The notes beneath the pieces were generated by a model. It saw nothing but the letters and a program-made list of their open reading frames with translations. It was not told the origin of the DNA and did no database searches. From positions 1 through 24,550 of the forward strand of contig JAEYYL010000436.1 in the NCBI GenBank assembly GCA_023430825.1: a DNA stretch of 24,550 nucleotides. Direction: 5' to 3'. Made by a program: the position numbers and the translations under genes. Source of the stretch: Verrucomicrobiota bacterium. Its GTDB lineage: Bacteria > Verrucomicrobiota > Verrucomicrobiia > Opitutales > Opitutaceae. Below, piece by piece: positions 6,891 to 14,891 of this stretch. The first letter of the stretch is position 1. Each line of letters begins with the position of its first letter.

Positions 6891-8048
6891 ATGTCGTCCG
6901 TCCCTCCGACCCTTTCGCCTGCCGAGCTGTCGCGCTACTCGCGCCACATCCTCCTCGACGAAATCGGCGTCGCCGGCCAGCAGCGGCTCGCCGCCGCGCG
7001 CGTGCTCGTCATCGGGGCCGGCGGACTAGGCAGCCCCGCCGCGCTCTATCTCGCCGCCGCCGGCATCGGCCGGCTCGGCATCACCGATCTCGACCGTGTC
7101 GAATCGCACAACCTCCAGCGCCAGCTCCTTCACGACACCGCGAGCATCGGCGAACCCAAGGTCACCTCCGCCGCGCAACGCCTGCGCGCGCTCAATCCGC
7201 ACATTGCCGTGATCGAGCACCCCGAAGGCGTCACGCCGGAAAACGCCGAGGCGCTCTTCGCCGGCTACGACGTGATCGTCGACGGCACCGACAACTTCAC
7301 GGCGCGCTACATGAACAGCGACGCCGCGGTGCGCGCGCGCCGGCCGCTCGTTTTCGGCAGCGTATTCAAATTCGAAGGACAGGTCGCCGTCTTCGATCCC
7401 GCGCGCGGCGGACCATGCTATCGCTGCCTGTTTCCCGCGCCGCCTGCCGCTGGCAGCGTGCCGGGCTGCGGCGAGGCCGGCGTCCTCGGCGCGCTCTGCG
7501 GCGTGATCGGCAGCCTCCAGGCGCTCGAGGTCGTGAAACTCGTCGCCGGCATCGGCCAACCGCTGCTCGGCCGCCTGCTCACCTACGACGCGCTCACGCA
7601 GCGCTTCCAAACCTTCAACTTGCCGTGCGATCCCGCCTGTCCTGCGTGCGGTGCCCCGGTGTCATCCACGCCCTCCGTCCCTTCCCTGCCTCGCGCATCC
7701 GCTCCACCCATGTCCGACTCCTCCCACCCGCTCGAAATCTCCGTCACCGAAGCCCGCCGTCTCCTCGAGGCCGATCCGTCCGGCGTCGCGTTGATCGATG
7801 TGCGCGAACCCTGGGAGGCCGACATCTGTCGCGTCGCATCCGCGGAACTGATACCGATGCGACAGATTCCCGAGCGGCTCGCGGATCTTCCGCAGGATCG
7901 TCACCTGCTCATCATGTGCCACCACGGCGCGCGCAGCCGCAACGTCACCGAGTTTCTCCGCGCGCGCGGCTACACCGCCGTCACCAACATCGCCGGCGGC
8001 ATCGCCGCCTGGGCGGACGAGGTCGAACCGACGATGCAGCGCTATTAA
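6891..8048 (+). CDS. MoeB/ThiF-type adenylyltransferase with C-terminal rhodanese domain (MoeZ-like)
   Basis: 385 residues. The N-terminal E1-like domain has the nucleotide loop GAGGLGS (42-48), DLDRVESHNLQRQ and DGTDNFTARY, plus zinc ligands CYRC and CPAC. GCGEAGVLGALCGVIGSLQA holds the usual cysteine region. A Pro/Ser-rich linker leads to a rhodanese domain (from about residue 274) with Cys343 in CHHGARS. Such fusions (MoeZ, MOCS3) adenylate the C-terminus of a ubiquitin-like sulfur carrier (MoaD, ThiS or CysO) and pass sulfur to it. The partner is not in the window, so molybdopterin, thiamine or cysteine biosynthesis cannot be told apart. ATG 6891 was preferred to GTG 6843, which would add 16 residues without family resemblance. 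Confidence 0.88.
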   Translation: MSSVPPTLSPAELSRYSRHILLDEIGVAGQQRLAAARVLVIGAGGLGSPAALYLAAAGIGRLGITDLDRVESHNLQRQLLHDTASIGEPKVTSAAQRLRALNPHIAVIEHPEGVTPENAEALFAGYDVIVDGTDNFTARYMNSDAAVRARRPLVFGSVFKFEGQVAVFDPARGGPCYRCLFPAPPAAGSVPGCGEAGVLGALCGVIGSLQALEVVKLVAGIGQPLLGRLLTYDALTQRFQTFNLPCDPACPACGAPVSSTPSVPSLPRASAPPMSDSSHPLEISVTEARRLLEADPSGVALIDVREPWEADICRVASAELIPMRQIPERLADLPQDRHLLIMCHHGARSRNVTEFLRARGYTAVTNIAGGIAAWADEVEPTMQRY

Positions 8049-8188
8049 TCGAGTCGCCGGCTCCGGCTGCAGTTGCAGCCCGAGCGCGGCTTTGGGCGCC
8101 GCGGCTCCACGATCTCATGCGGGACGAGTCCACCGTTCCTTCACTCGCTACTCTCTCCAACGCGGCCGTTCACCATCAGAAAAAACGA
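8049..8188. repeat. Gap with a GC-rich hairpin
   Basis: A hairpin GGCTGCA (8065-8071) GT TGCAGCC (8074-8080) lies 17 bases after the E1-like stop codon and could end that transcript, although it lacks a T-run. The text CACTCGCTACTCTC near 8145 resembles the CGCTACTC word repeat before pgi. No gene is seen. Confidence 0.4.
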
Positions 8189-8213
8189 AAAGCCCCGCAC
8201 GAAGCGGGGCTTT
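8189..8213 (-). terminator. Intrinsic terminator of the coil-HTH gene
   Basis: A 10-bp perfect stem AAAGCCCCGC (8189-8198) / GCGGGGCTTT (8204-8213) with a 5-base loop. On the minus strand the stem runs into TTTTCGTTTTTT, a good U-tract, so it should end the minus-strand gene at 8255. On the plus strand it is followed by AAAA, which favours the minus direction. Confidence 0.85.
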
Positions 8214-8254
8214 AAAAGAAGCGCGAAGCGAGTTCGCGCGAACGTCAGGAAAGC

Positions 8255-8641
8255 TTACTTGCGGGCCTTCACCAGGCCGAGCTCCTTCTTGATGTTTTGC
8301 ACGCTCGGCAGGGAAATCCCGACCGCCTTGGCGATCTCGCCGCCCGTTTTGCCGTCGGCCACGAGCGACTTCACCTTGGCCTTCGTCTCGGCCGTGATGA
8401 CCGCGCGCTTGCGCCGCTTGCCGCCGCCCGCCGCCTTCGCCGCGGGAGCCTTCGCTGCACCGCGGGATTTGCCGCCGCGTGACGCGCTGCGCACCGCATC
8501 GAAAAACTCCGGCAGGTTATCGAAACCGTATTTAGCCGGAAGTCCGGCGAGCTCGCGATTCAGTTCGCTCGCGATGCTTTTCTCGAGTTCGGCGAGCCGG
8601 GCTTTCGTGGCTGCCAGCGTTTTTAGTTTATCGGTCAACAT
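8255..8641 (-). CDS. Small basic protein: H-NS-like coil plus C-terminal helix-turn-helix
   Basis: 128 residues in three parts. Residues 1-50 form a heptad-like coil (LKTLAATKARLAELEKSIA) ending in LPAKYGFDNLPEFF, reminiscent of the oligomerising coil and AEYG segment of H-NS-type proteins. Residues about 55-80 are a Lys/Arg/Ala/Gly-rich linker with GGGKRRKR, like histone-H1-type tails. Residues 82-128 hold a HTH (TKAKVKSLVADGKTGGEIAK then AVGISLPSVQNIKKELG) in place of the H-NS C-terminal motif. A nucleoid-associated or gene-silencing role is inference. It stands alone with its own strong terminator, which suits an abundant protein. Start ATG 8641 is the only reasonable one. A generic HTH regulator is the alternative. 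Confidence 0.75.
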   Translation of the reverse strand: MLTDKLKTLAATKARLAELEKSIASELNRELAGLPAKYGFDNLPEFFDAVRSASRGGKSRGAAKAPAAKAAGGGKRRKRAVITAETKAKVKSLVADGKTGGEIAKAVGISLPSVQNIKKELGLVKARK

Positions 8642-8670
8642 AGAAGAACGCTAAAATACTCCGCCGCTTC

Positions 8671-8695
8671 GTTATAGCAAGCCGTGTATATTCAA
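8671..8695 (-). promoter_or_regulatory. Possible promoter of the coil-HTH gene
   Basis: On the minus strand a TATAAC (complement of 8671-8676) lies 30 bases before the ATG, with TTGAAT (complement of 8690-8695) 13 bases further upstream. The spacing is shorter than the normal 16-18, so only the -10 part is credible. The stretch is clearly AT-richer than its surroundings. Confidence 0.3.
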
Positions 8696-8736
8696 AGTGC
8701 TTGCGCAGCCGAAAAACCGGGCCTTTGTTGCGGCCA

Positions 8737-9561
8737 ATGGCGCGCATCCCTCTCGAAGACAATTTCACCGACATCATCGGCAAGGCGCAGCGCGGGCTGA
8801 GCATCGCCGACGCCGATCTCGCCCAGCGAGCCGACGTCAGCCTCGCCGATCTCCAGGCGCTCAAGGCCGGCAAACTGAATATCGCCGTGCTGCGCCGCGT
8901 CGCCCGCCACCTCCGGCTGGGCCCCGATGCGCTGGAGCGGATCGCCTCCCATGGCTGGTATCCGGCGCAGCCGAATTTTCCGACCGGCTTTGCTGTCTTC
9001 AATACGCCCTTCGAGGACATGACCGTGAACAGCTACCTCGTCTGGGATTCCCGCTCCAAACAAGCCGCGGCCTTCGACACCGGCGCGACGGCGCAGGGGA
9101 TGCTCGACACGATTCACGCCGAGGGACTCTCGCTGCGCTATATTTTCCTGACCCACACGCATCCCGATCACATTGCCGATCTCGATCGCCTCGTCGCAGA
9201 GACGAAAGCGGAGGTCTGGGCGCACGAACAGGAACCCGCCCCCCACCCCGCCGGGAAGACCTTCACCGAAAACGCGCATTTTCATCTCGGTCCCCTTTCA
9301 ATCAAGACGCTGCTCACTTCCGGCCATTCGCCCGGCATGACGTCCTACTATATTGTCGGCCTCAGCTGGCCCCTCGCCGTGGTGGGCGATGCCGTGTTCG
9401 CCGGCTCGATGGGCGGCAGCGCCACGCACTTCGAGGAGCAGTTCGCGCACAACAAGGCCAAGATCCTGCCCTTGCCCCGCGACACGGTCCTCGCGTGCGG
9501 TCACGGCCCGTTGACCACCGTCGGTCAGGAAAAACAAAACAATCCGTTTTTCGCGCGGTAA
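8737..9561 (+). CDS. Metallo-beta-lactamase-fold hydrolase with N-terminal helix-turn-helix domain
   Basis: 274 residues. Residues about 15-70 resemble an XRE-type HTH (DADLAQRADVSLADLQALKA, then VLRRVARHLRLGPDALERIA). A complete metallo-beta-lactamase fold follows: H140-x-H142-x-D144-H145 (HTHPDH), later GHSPGM, GDAVF and CGHGP supply the remaining metal ligands, as in glyoxalase-II-like hydrolases. The substrate is unknown. Sensing of a thioester-like metabolite coupled to DNA binding is speculative. ATG 8737 was chosen over TTG 8701 because the extra 12 residues add nothing recognisable. The gene is divergent from the coil-HTH gene and is followed after 120 bp by a histidine kinase gene. 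Confidence 0.82.
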   Translation: MARIPLEDNFTDIIGKAQRGLSIADADLAQRADVSLADLQALKAGKLNIAVLRRVARHLRLGPDALERIASHGWYPAQPNFPTGFAVFNTPFEDMTVNSYLVWDSRSKQAAAFDTGATAQGMLDTIHAEGLSLRYIFLTHTHPDHIADLDRLVAETKAEVWAHEQEPAPHPAGKTFTENAHFHLGPLSIKTLLTSGHSPGMTSYYIVGLSWPLAVVGDAVFAGSMGGSATHFEEQFAHNKAKILPLPRDTVLACGHGPLTTVGQEKQNNPFFAR

Positions 9562-9681
9562 CCGACGTGGCCAGCATCGCGCGTCGCCGGCCGCATCCCG
9601 ATCGACGCGCGCCCGCCCCGCGGGAATTTTGATTAGACACAACGCCAACCGGCTGCCTTTGTCCTGGCGCCGCCCCCGGCC

Positions 9682-11154
9682 ATGCTCCGCAAAACGATCC
9701 TGATTCTTCTGCTCGCGCTGAGCTTGGTTGCGGCGCTCATTGCGATCGCGCTGCAGGAGGACCTGCGCGAACGCCTCGGTCAGGCTTACTGGGTCGTGAG
9801 TCTCTCGATCATCGGCTGCGTCCTGCTCGTGTTGAGCGGCTACGTCTGGGACCGGTCCCTGCTGCAACGCGTCAAATCCCTCCGCGAAACCGCCGCCGCT
9901 CAGACGGGCGAAGACGAAAACCCCGACGAGAGCGACCACGACGAGGTCATCGGACTCGCCCGGAAGATCGAGCGCATGGCGAAATCGCTCCAAAACGTGG
10001 AAGCCAGTTATCGCGCCATCGTCGAGGATCAGGTCGACCTGATTTGCCGCTACCGACCCGACGGCCGTCTCACCTTCGTCAACAGCGCCTACGCGCGCGC
10101 CTTCGGCCGCAAGCGCAACGAACTCGTCGGCACCACCTTCCCCCTCCTCGGCGAGCTTGCCGGCGGCACCGAAAATCCCGCCACGCTGGAGCGTGAACTC
10201 GATCTTCCCGGCGACGGCCGGCGCGTCTGGCTGCACTGGACCCAGCGCGCCATCAAGGACAACGCCGGCGAGACTCTCGAGTATCAGGCCGTCGGCCACG
10301 ACATCACCAGCCGCCGCGAAGCCGCCGCCGCGCTGCTCACCGCCAAGGAGGCCGCCGAGGAAGCCGACCGCGCCAAAAGCGAGTTTCTCGCCATGGTCAG
10401 CCACGAGATCCGCACCCCGATCAACGGCGTCATCGGCTTCGCCCGACTGCTCGCCGATTCTCCGCTCTCGGCCGTTCAACGCGAAAACGTCGCCATGATC
10501 CATTCCAGCGGCCTCGCACTCGAGAAGCTGATCGGCGACATCCTCGACTTGTCGAAAATCGAAGCCGGCAAGGTCGAGATCGAACACGCCGAATTCTCCC
10601 CCGCGCGCTGCCTCGAGGAGGTCTGCGCCTTCTTCGCCGATCAGGCGCGCGCCGCGTCGCTCCGGCTCGAGTTTCGCGTCGATCCCGGCGTCCCCGCCAC
10701 GGTTCGCGGCGACGAAAGCCGCGTCCGCCAGATTCTCGTCAACCTCATCGGCAACGCGCTCAAATTCACCGAACAGGGCGGCGTCGCCATTCAACTCTCC
10801 TGCTCGCGCGGCGAACCTTCCCCCGGCGACACCCAGCGTGTCGCGCGGCTCTTCTTCGCGGTGAGCGACACCGGCGTCGGCATCGCTCCGGAAAAACTCG
10901 TCCGACTGTTCCAGCCGTTCACCCAGGTCGATTCCTCCGCCCGGCGGCGCCGCGACGGCACCGGCCTCGGCTTGTTGATCTCGAAACGCCTGTGCGAATT
11001 GATGGGCGGCACCGTCTCGGTCGAGAGCCGCCCCGGCGAGGGTTCCACGTTCCGCTTTTCCGTCCTCACCGACTCTCCGCACGACGAAACCTTCATCGCG
11101 CCCGACGCCACCGTCGCCACGCACGGCACGCGTCCATCCGCCCGCGACGCCTGA
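9682..11154 (+). CDS. Membrane-bound PAS sensor histidine kinase
   Basis: 490 residues. Two hydrophobic segments (about 4-24 and 37-56) enclose only about 12 polar residues, so there is almost no external sensor. A short linker leads to a PAS domain (about 108-215: YRAIVEDQVDLICRYRPDGR), then HisKA with the phospho-accepting His241 in MVSHEIRTPINGVIGF. The ATPase domain has the N box NLIGNALKFT, G1 DTGVGI and G2 GTGLGL. No receiver or Hpt domain is attached, and no response regulator lies nearby, so the partner is elsewhere. The PAS domain is the likely signal site, with an unknown ligand. The preceding 120 bp show no clear promoter. Confidence 0.9.
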   Translation: MLRKTILILLLALSLVAALIAIALQEDLRERLGQAYWVVSLSIIGCVLLVLSGYVWDRSLLQRVKSLRETAAAQTGEDENPDESDHDEVIGLARKIERMAKSLQNVEASYRAIVEDQVDLICRYRPDGRLTFVNSAYARAFGRKRNELVGTTFPLLGELAGGTENPATLERELDLPGDGRRVWLHWTQRAIKDNAGETLEYQAVGHDITSRREAAAALLTAKEAAEEADRAKSEFLAMVSHEIRTPINGVIGFARLLADSPLSAVQRENVAMIHSSGLALEKLIGDILDLSKIEAGKVEIEHAEFSPARCLEEVCAFFADQARAASLRLEFRVDPGVPATVRGDESRVRQILVNLIGNALKFTEQGGVAIQLSCSRGEPSPGDTQRVARLFFAVSDTGVGIAPEKLVRLFQPFTQVDSSARRRRDGTGLGLLISKRLCELMGGTVSVESRPGEGSTFRFSVLTDSPHDETFIAPDATVATHGTRPSARDA

Positions 11155-11235
11155 AGCCCGCAAGCGGACCCCACGTCGACGAACCGAGCGCCGGCGCCAG
11201 GGGCCTGGGGTTTGCGAGGATTTGCGACAGCGGCG

Positions 11236-11262
11236 TTGACATTGGTGCGCACGTCGTAAACT
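11236..11262 (+). promoter_or_regulatory. Candidate promoter of tRNA-Cys
   Basis: A perfect -35 TTGACA at 11236-11241 and a -10-like TAAACT at 11257-11262 lie just ahead of the tRNA (start 11289). The 15-bp spacer is short, so the exact -10 hexamer is uncertain. Confidence 0.5.
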
Positions 11263-11288
11263 CCGCTCTGCCAGTCACGGCTGGTGAG

Positions 11289-11363
11289 GGCGCGGTAGCC
11301 AAGTGGTAAGGCCGAGGTCTGCAAAACCTCTATGCGCCGGTTCAATTCCGGCCCGCGCCTCCA
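11289..11363 (+). tRNA. tRNA-Cys (anticodon GCA)
   Basis: The full cloverleaf can be drawn. Acceptor GGCGCGG (11289-11295) pairs with CCGCGCC (11353-11359), followed by discriminator T, typical of tRNA-Cys, and an encoded CCA (11361-11363). The D stem is GCC/GGC. The anticodon stem GAGGT/ACCTC holds loop CTGCAAA with GCA at 11321-11323. The T stem is GCCGG/CCGGC with loop TTCAATT. Confidence 0.97.
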
Positions 11364-11367
11364 ATCA

Positions 11368-11385
11368 CCCGAATCGATTTTCGGG
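11368..11385 (+). terminator. Possible terminator hairpin after tRNA-Cys
   Basis: CCCGAA (11368-11373) and TTCGGG (11380-11385) form a 6-bp stem with a 6-base loop, 4 bases after the tRNA CCA end. No T-run follows, so it may only protect or stall. Confidence 0.35.
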
Positions 11386-11433
11386 CGGGAGCAAAACGAG
11401 TGCAACCTGGAGCGCCGCCTCCCTCCGCCCATC

Positions 11434-13815
11434 TCAAGGCTTCAGCACCCTCACGTCGAACACGGTGGCCGTGCGGGCACCTTCTTTCGCGGCGAACTTG
11501 ATTGTCACCCCACGACCGCCCGCCGCGCGCACGATGTCCGCGGAAATTGGATACGCGACGTCCACGAACTGGTCGGGCTTGCCGCCGTCGAGCTCGACGG
11601 TCGCGACGACCTTGTCGTCCGCCCAAAGGTCGAACTTCCGTCCGCGCTCGTCGCCGTAATACGTCACGCGCAATTCGACCGGTCCGTCGCCCGTCACCTT
11701 CATCCGATAACTGAACCAGCCGCTCGCATCGCGACCGCGCCGGCCGTGCACGATCCCGCTGCGCGAATTCTCCGACGCGAAATCATGCTCCACCTCCGGC
11801 TGTTGCTCGCCGGGCGCGACGTGATCGAGCGTGCGCGCCTCCAGCGCGCTCCGCGCCTGTTCCGACGCCGCGAGCGCCGCCGTGATCTCCGGATACTTTT
11901 CCGCGGAAACCGTCCGCCAATACATCATGTAACGCACGTCGTGCACACGGAAGAACGGCACCAGTTCGAGATTACGAAACGCTTCCGGCCGGATCAGCGC
12001 GGTCGCCGTGAACGTCAGCGGCTTGCCCGCCACCGGCCGAATTTCCTCCGCGATTTTTTCCCCGTCGCCGACGAACATCGGCGCCTCGTCGAGCGGCAAA
12101 TAGGGTCCCGGCGAAACATGCCCCATGCGCGCGTCGCCGGCCACGAGGCCGTCAACCGACTCCGCTCCCGTTTTCGCCGCGAGCACGATCGGACCGTGCA
12201 GCACCGCGACGTAATCGGAACCGTCCGGCAGCCGCTCCAGCGTGGTCGTCATCGGCAGATCGATCTCCACCGTGTCGCCGTCGCGCCACTCGCGTTCGAC
12301 GCTCACGTAGGTCGACGGACTCGAGATCACCGTCTGCGCCTCACCGTTCACGCGCAGCGCCAGCGCGCCCGCCGCGACCCACGCCGGATGCCGCACGCGC
12401 AGCGCGAACCGCTGCGGCTGCGCCGTCGCCACCGTCAACCGGCTCCCCGCCACATCGGGAAACTGCGTCTCCTGCCGCACGCGCACGCCCCGCTCGCGCC
12501 ACTCGACTTCCGCCGCGGCGAACAGGTTCACGTAAAACGCATCGTCCGAATGCGCATAAATGAACGCCCCGTATTTCCCGTGATTCTCCATCCCGCTGCC
12601 GACGCAGCACCAGAAGCACACCTCGGGTTGCGAATACACGCGATAGTGCCGCGGCCGGATCGGGGTAAAATAAACATAGCCCCCGTGCTCCGGATGCTGC
12701 GACGCGAGAATGTGGTTGAACAGCGCGCGCTCATAATAGTCCGCGTAGCGCGCCGCCGGCTCGTGGCGGAACAACGCCTCCGTCAACCGCAGCATGTTGT
12801 AGGTATTGCACGTCTCCGGGCCTTCGCGCGATTCGAGGACGCGGCCGAAATCATCGGTCGCGTTGAAGTGCTCGCGCGCGCTGTTCCCGCCGAACGCGAG
12901 ACTGCGGTGCTCGACCACCGTGTTCCAAAAGAAACGCGCCGCATCGCGCCACGACGCGTCGCCGCCGAGTTCCGCGATGCGCGCAAAGCCGATGACTTTC
13001 GGGATCTGTGTGTTTGCGTGCATCCCCGTGAGCGTGTCCCGATGCTGCAGCAGCGGATCGAGCACCGCGCGATGCGAGAACCGCTGCGCCAGCGCGAAAT
13101 ATTTCGGATCGCCCGTGATCGCGTAAACATCCGCCAGCACTTCGTTCATGCCGCCGTGCTCCGTGCGCAGCATGCCCTGCATCTGCTCGTCAGTGAGATC
13201 GCGCACGAGGTGGTCGCACCAGTCGGCGAGCCGCACCAGCACGTCGCGCGCCTGCGCGTTGCCGCCGATCAGCCACGCGTCGCGCAACCCCGCGAAAAGC
13301 TTGTGCTCGTTATACCACGGCACCCACGCGCCGTTCAGCGAGAAGTTTTGGAAGTTCAACTCGCCGCTCGCCACCGCCGTCCACAGCACGCGACCACGCG
13401 GGATGCCTCCCACATAACCGTCCGCCTGCGCCGCCTGACACTCCGCGAGCTGGCGCACCATCTCGTCCATCCGCCGCTTCATCTCCGCGTCGCCCGTGTC
13501 GGCCCACATCTGCGCCACCGCTGTCAGGTAGTGCCCCGCCGTGTGCCCATCGAGTCCGCTGCTTTCCCAGTTCGGATACTTCTCCGCCTTCGCCGGCAAT
13601 CCCGCCTCGATTCGAAACGGCGCGAGCAGCCGATCGATGTCATGCGCGAGCAAATACGTCCGGTTCAACGCCTGCGCGTGCTCAAACGGACCTTCGAGCA
13701 GTCGCACGTCCGCCAGCGGAAACAGCCGAACCTCAGACGTCGCAACAGCCAGCGCGAAGGGCGTGAGGACGACGGAAAAAACAGACACAACAAGACAACG
13801 GAAAAAGCGGGGCAT
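11434..13815 (-). CDS. Exported glycoside hydrolase of the GH127 type (beta-L-arabinofuranosidase-like)
   Basis: 793 residues from ATG 13815, which opens a signal peptide (MPRFFRCLVVSVFSVVLTPF then ALA, predicted cut near 23-25). The upstream open frame adds about 59 basic residues and would bury the signal, so it was rejected. The core is an (alpha/alpha)6 barrel with SGLDGHTAGHYLTA, then EGPETCNTYNML (Glu334, Cys336) and CFWCCVGSGMENHGKYG (Cys403, Cys404). In the characterised family enzyme one Glu and three Cys bind zinc and one of the Cys is the nucleophile; all four positions appear present. A C-terminal beta domain follows. The likely role is releasing L-arabinofuranose from plant polysaccharide outside the cytoplasm. 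No transporter or other glycosidase is adjacent. The related GH146 family remains possible. Confidence 0.85.
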   Translation of the reverse strand: MPRFFRCLVVSVFSVVLTPFALAVATSEVRLFPLADVRLLEGPFEHAQALNRTYLLAHDIDRLLAPFRIEAGLPAKAEKYPNWESSGLDGHTAGHYLTAVAQMWADTGDAEMKRRMDEMVRQLAECQAAQADGYVGGIPRGRVLWTAVASGELNFQNFSLNGAWVPWYNEHKLFAGLRDAWLIGGNAQARDVLVRLADWCDHLVRDLTDEQMQGMLRTEHGGMNEVLADVYAITGDPKYFALAQRFSHRAVLDPLLQHRDTLTGMHANTQIPKVIGFARIAELGGDASWRDAARFFWNTVVEHRSLAFGGNSAREHFNATDDFGRVLESREGPETCNTYNMLRLTEALFRHEPAARYADYYERALFNHILASQHPEHGGYVYFTPIRPRHYRVYSQPEVCFWCCVGSGMENHGKYGAFIYAHSDDAFYVNLFAAAEVEWRERGVRVRQETQFPDVAGSRLTVATAQPQRFALRVRHPAWVAAGALALRVNGEAQTVISSPSTYVSVEREWRDGDTVEIDLPMTTTLERLPDGSDYVAVLHGPIVLAAKTGAESVDGLVAGDARMGHVSPGPYLPLDEAPMFVGDGEKIAEEIRPVAGKPLTFTATALIRPEAFRNLELVPFFRVHDVRYMMYWRTVSAEKYPEITAALAASEQARSALEARTLDHVAPGEQQPEVEHDFASENSRSGIVHGRRGRDASGWFSYRMKVTGDGPVELRVTYYGDERGRKFDLWADDKVVATVELDGGKPDQFVDVAYPISADIVRAAGGRGVTIKFAAKEGARTATVFDVRVLKP

Positions 13816-13942
13816 GACGCGAACCACTACGCCCACTTCCGCCCTCCGTCGTCGCTGAAATTCCTTTACGGTTCGATAAATGCACCGCCGCAGATTCGGC
13901 GTCGCCATCGCCGGCAATCTCGCTCCGACTGCCTCGCGCGCC

Positions 13943-14593
13943 ATGTCCGATCCGCGAAAGCCGCTCCGCTGCCTGCTCACCGCCGGCCCCACCCGCGAAC
14001 ACCTCGATCCCGTCCGCTACCTGTCCAACGGCTCCAGCGGCAAAATGGGTTACGCGCTCGCCGCCGCCGCCGCCGCGCGCGGCTGGCAGGTCGACCTCGT
14101 GAGCGGACCCGTCGCGCTGCCCGCGCCGGCCCGCGTGACCATGCACCACGTCATCTCCGCCGCCGACATGCTGGCCGCCGCCGAACCGCTCTTCGCCGCC
14201 TGCGACCTCTTCATCGCCGTCGCCGCCGTCGCCGACTACCGGCCGAAAAATGTCTCGCCGTCGAAACAGAAGAAATCGCCCGGCCCGCTCACGCTCGAAC
14301 TCGTGCCGACGGTCGACATCCTCGCGACGCTCGCCGCACGCAAGCGCCCCGCCCAAACCGTCGTCGGTTTTGCCGCCGAGACGCACGACGTCGAGACCTA
14401 CGCCCGCCGCAAGCTCGCCGAAAAGCGGCTCGACTGGATCGTCGCCAACGACATCGCGCAATCCGGCATCGGCATGAACGCCGACGACAACGCCGTCCTC
14501 CTCCTCTCCGCCGCCGGCGCACGCCTGCCCTTCGGTCCCGCGCCAAAATCCGCCGTCGCCGAATTCATCCTCGACCGCGTCGCACCGACGTGA
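13943..14593 (+). CDS. coaB: Phosphopantothenate-cysteine ligase, stand-alone CoaB
   Basis: 216 residues, the length of the CoaB half of the usual bifunctional CoaBC. It couples 4'-phosphopantothenate to cysteine in coenzyme A synthesis. TAGPTREHLDPVRYLSNGSS opens the nucleotide-binding fold, AAVADYRPKN follows, and KQKKSPGPLTLELVPTVDIL (from Lys108) matches the conserved lysine loop that closes on the intermediate. VVGFAAET and the N-D rich IVANDIAQSGIGMNADDNAV are also typical. The CoaC flavoprotein domain is absent and no coaC is nearby. ATG 13943 was preferred to ATG 13880, which would add 21 residues unlike the family. Confidence 0.88.
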   Translation: MSDPRKPLRCLLTAGPTREHLDPVRYLSNGSSGKMGYALAAAAAARGWQVDLVSGPVALPAPARVTMHHVISAADMLAAAEPLFAACDLFIAVAAVADYRPKNVSPSKQKKSPGPLTLELVPTVDILATLAARKRPAQTVVGFAAETHDVETYARRKLAEKRLDWIVANDIAQSGIGMNADDNAVLLLSAAGARLPFGPAPKSAVAEFILDRVAPT

Positions 14594-14601
14594 GCGCTCA
14601 C

Positions 14602-14630
14602 CGTAGCGGCGGGCGTCCTGACGCCCTCGA
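14602..14630 (+). repeat. GTAG-type hairpin repeat after coaB
   Basis: CGTAGCGGC, then stem GGGCGTC (14611-14617) CT GACGCCC (14620-14626) and TCGA, starting 9 bases after the coaB stop. It shares the GTAG lead and 6-7 bp stem layout with the elements at 6291 and 18425, although the stem sequence differs. It may serve as a terminator. Confidence 0.5.
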
Positions 14631-14652
14631 ATCTCCCTCACGCAGCGGACCG

Positions 14653-14785
14653 CCCGCGAATCACGCCAATCCACGCGAATTTTCCGAGATAAAGAGGGAG
14701 CGCATTTTTGCTTCGAAACGACTGCACGTTTCCGTTTCCCACCTCGGAACTCCATTCATTCGTGAGGATTCGCGTGATTCGCGGG
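14653..14785. repeat. Imperfect 28-bp inverted repeat upstream of parA
   Basis: The left arm 14653-14680 (begins CCCGCGAATCACGCC) and right arm 14758-14785 (ends GTGATTCGCGGG) match as inverted complements at 25 of 28 positions, around a 77-base spacer. The arms consist of the word CACGCGAAT in variants, similar to the CACGAATGG words of the repeat at 17569-17662. No gene is seen in the spacer. Confidence 0.7.
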
Positions 14786-14891
14786 CAACTGTCCGATTCC
14801 GAATCAGAGCGGTCACAAGATTGGCCACCTTTCGCCACCCCCGATACCGCGCTTGCCGAGCGTCGCGTTTCGCCCTTAGCCATTCCTGCAC

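Noticed and set aside
9298..11163. 621-codon open frame antisense to the histidine kinase
   Set aside because: Gly/Ala/Asp/Glu-rich shadow; the kinase boxes on the plus strand explain the region.
13816..13992. 59-residue N-terminal extension of the GH127 gene
   Set aside because: It would place a basic segment ahead of a good signal peptide and overlaps the start region of coaB on the other strand.
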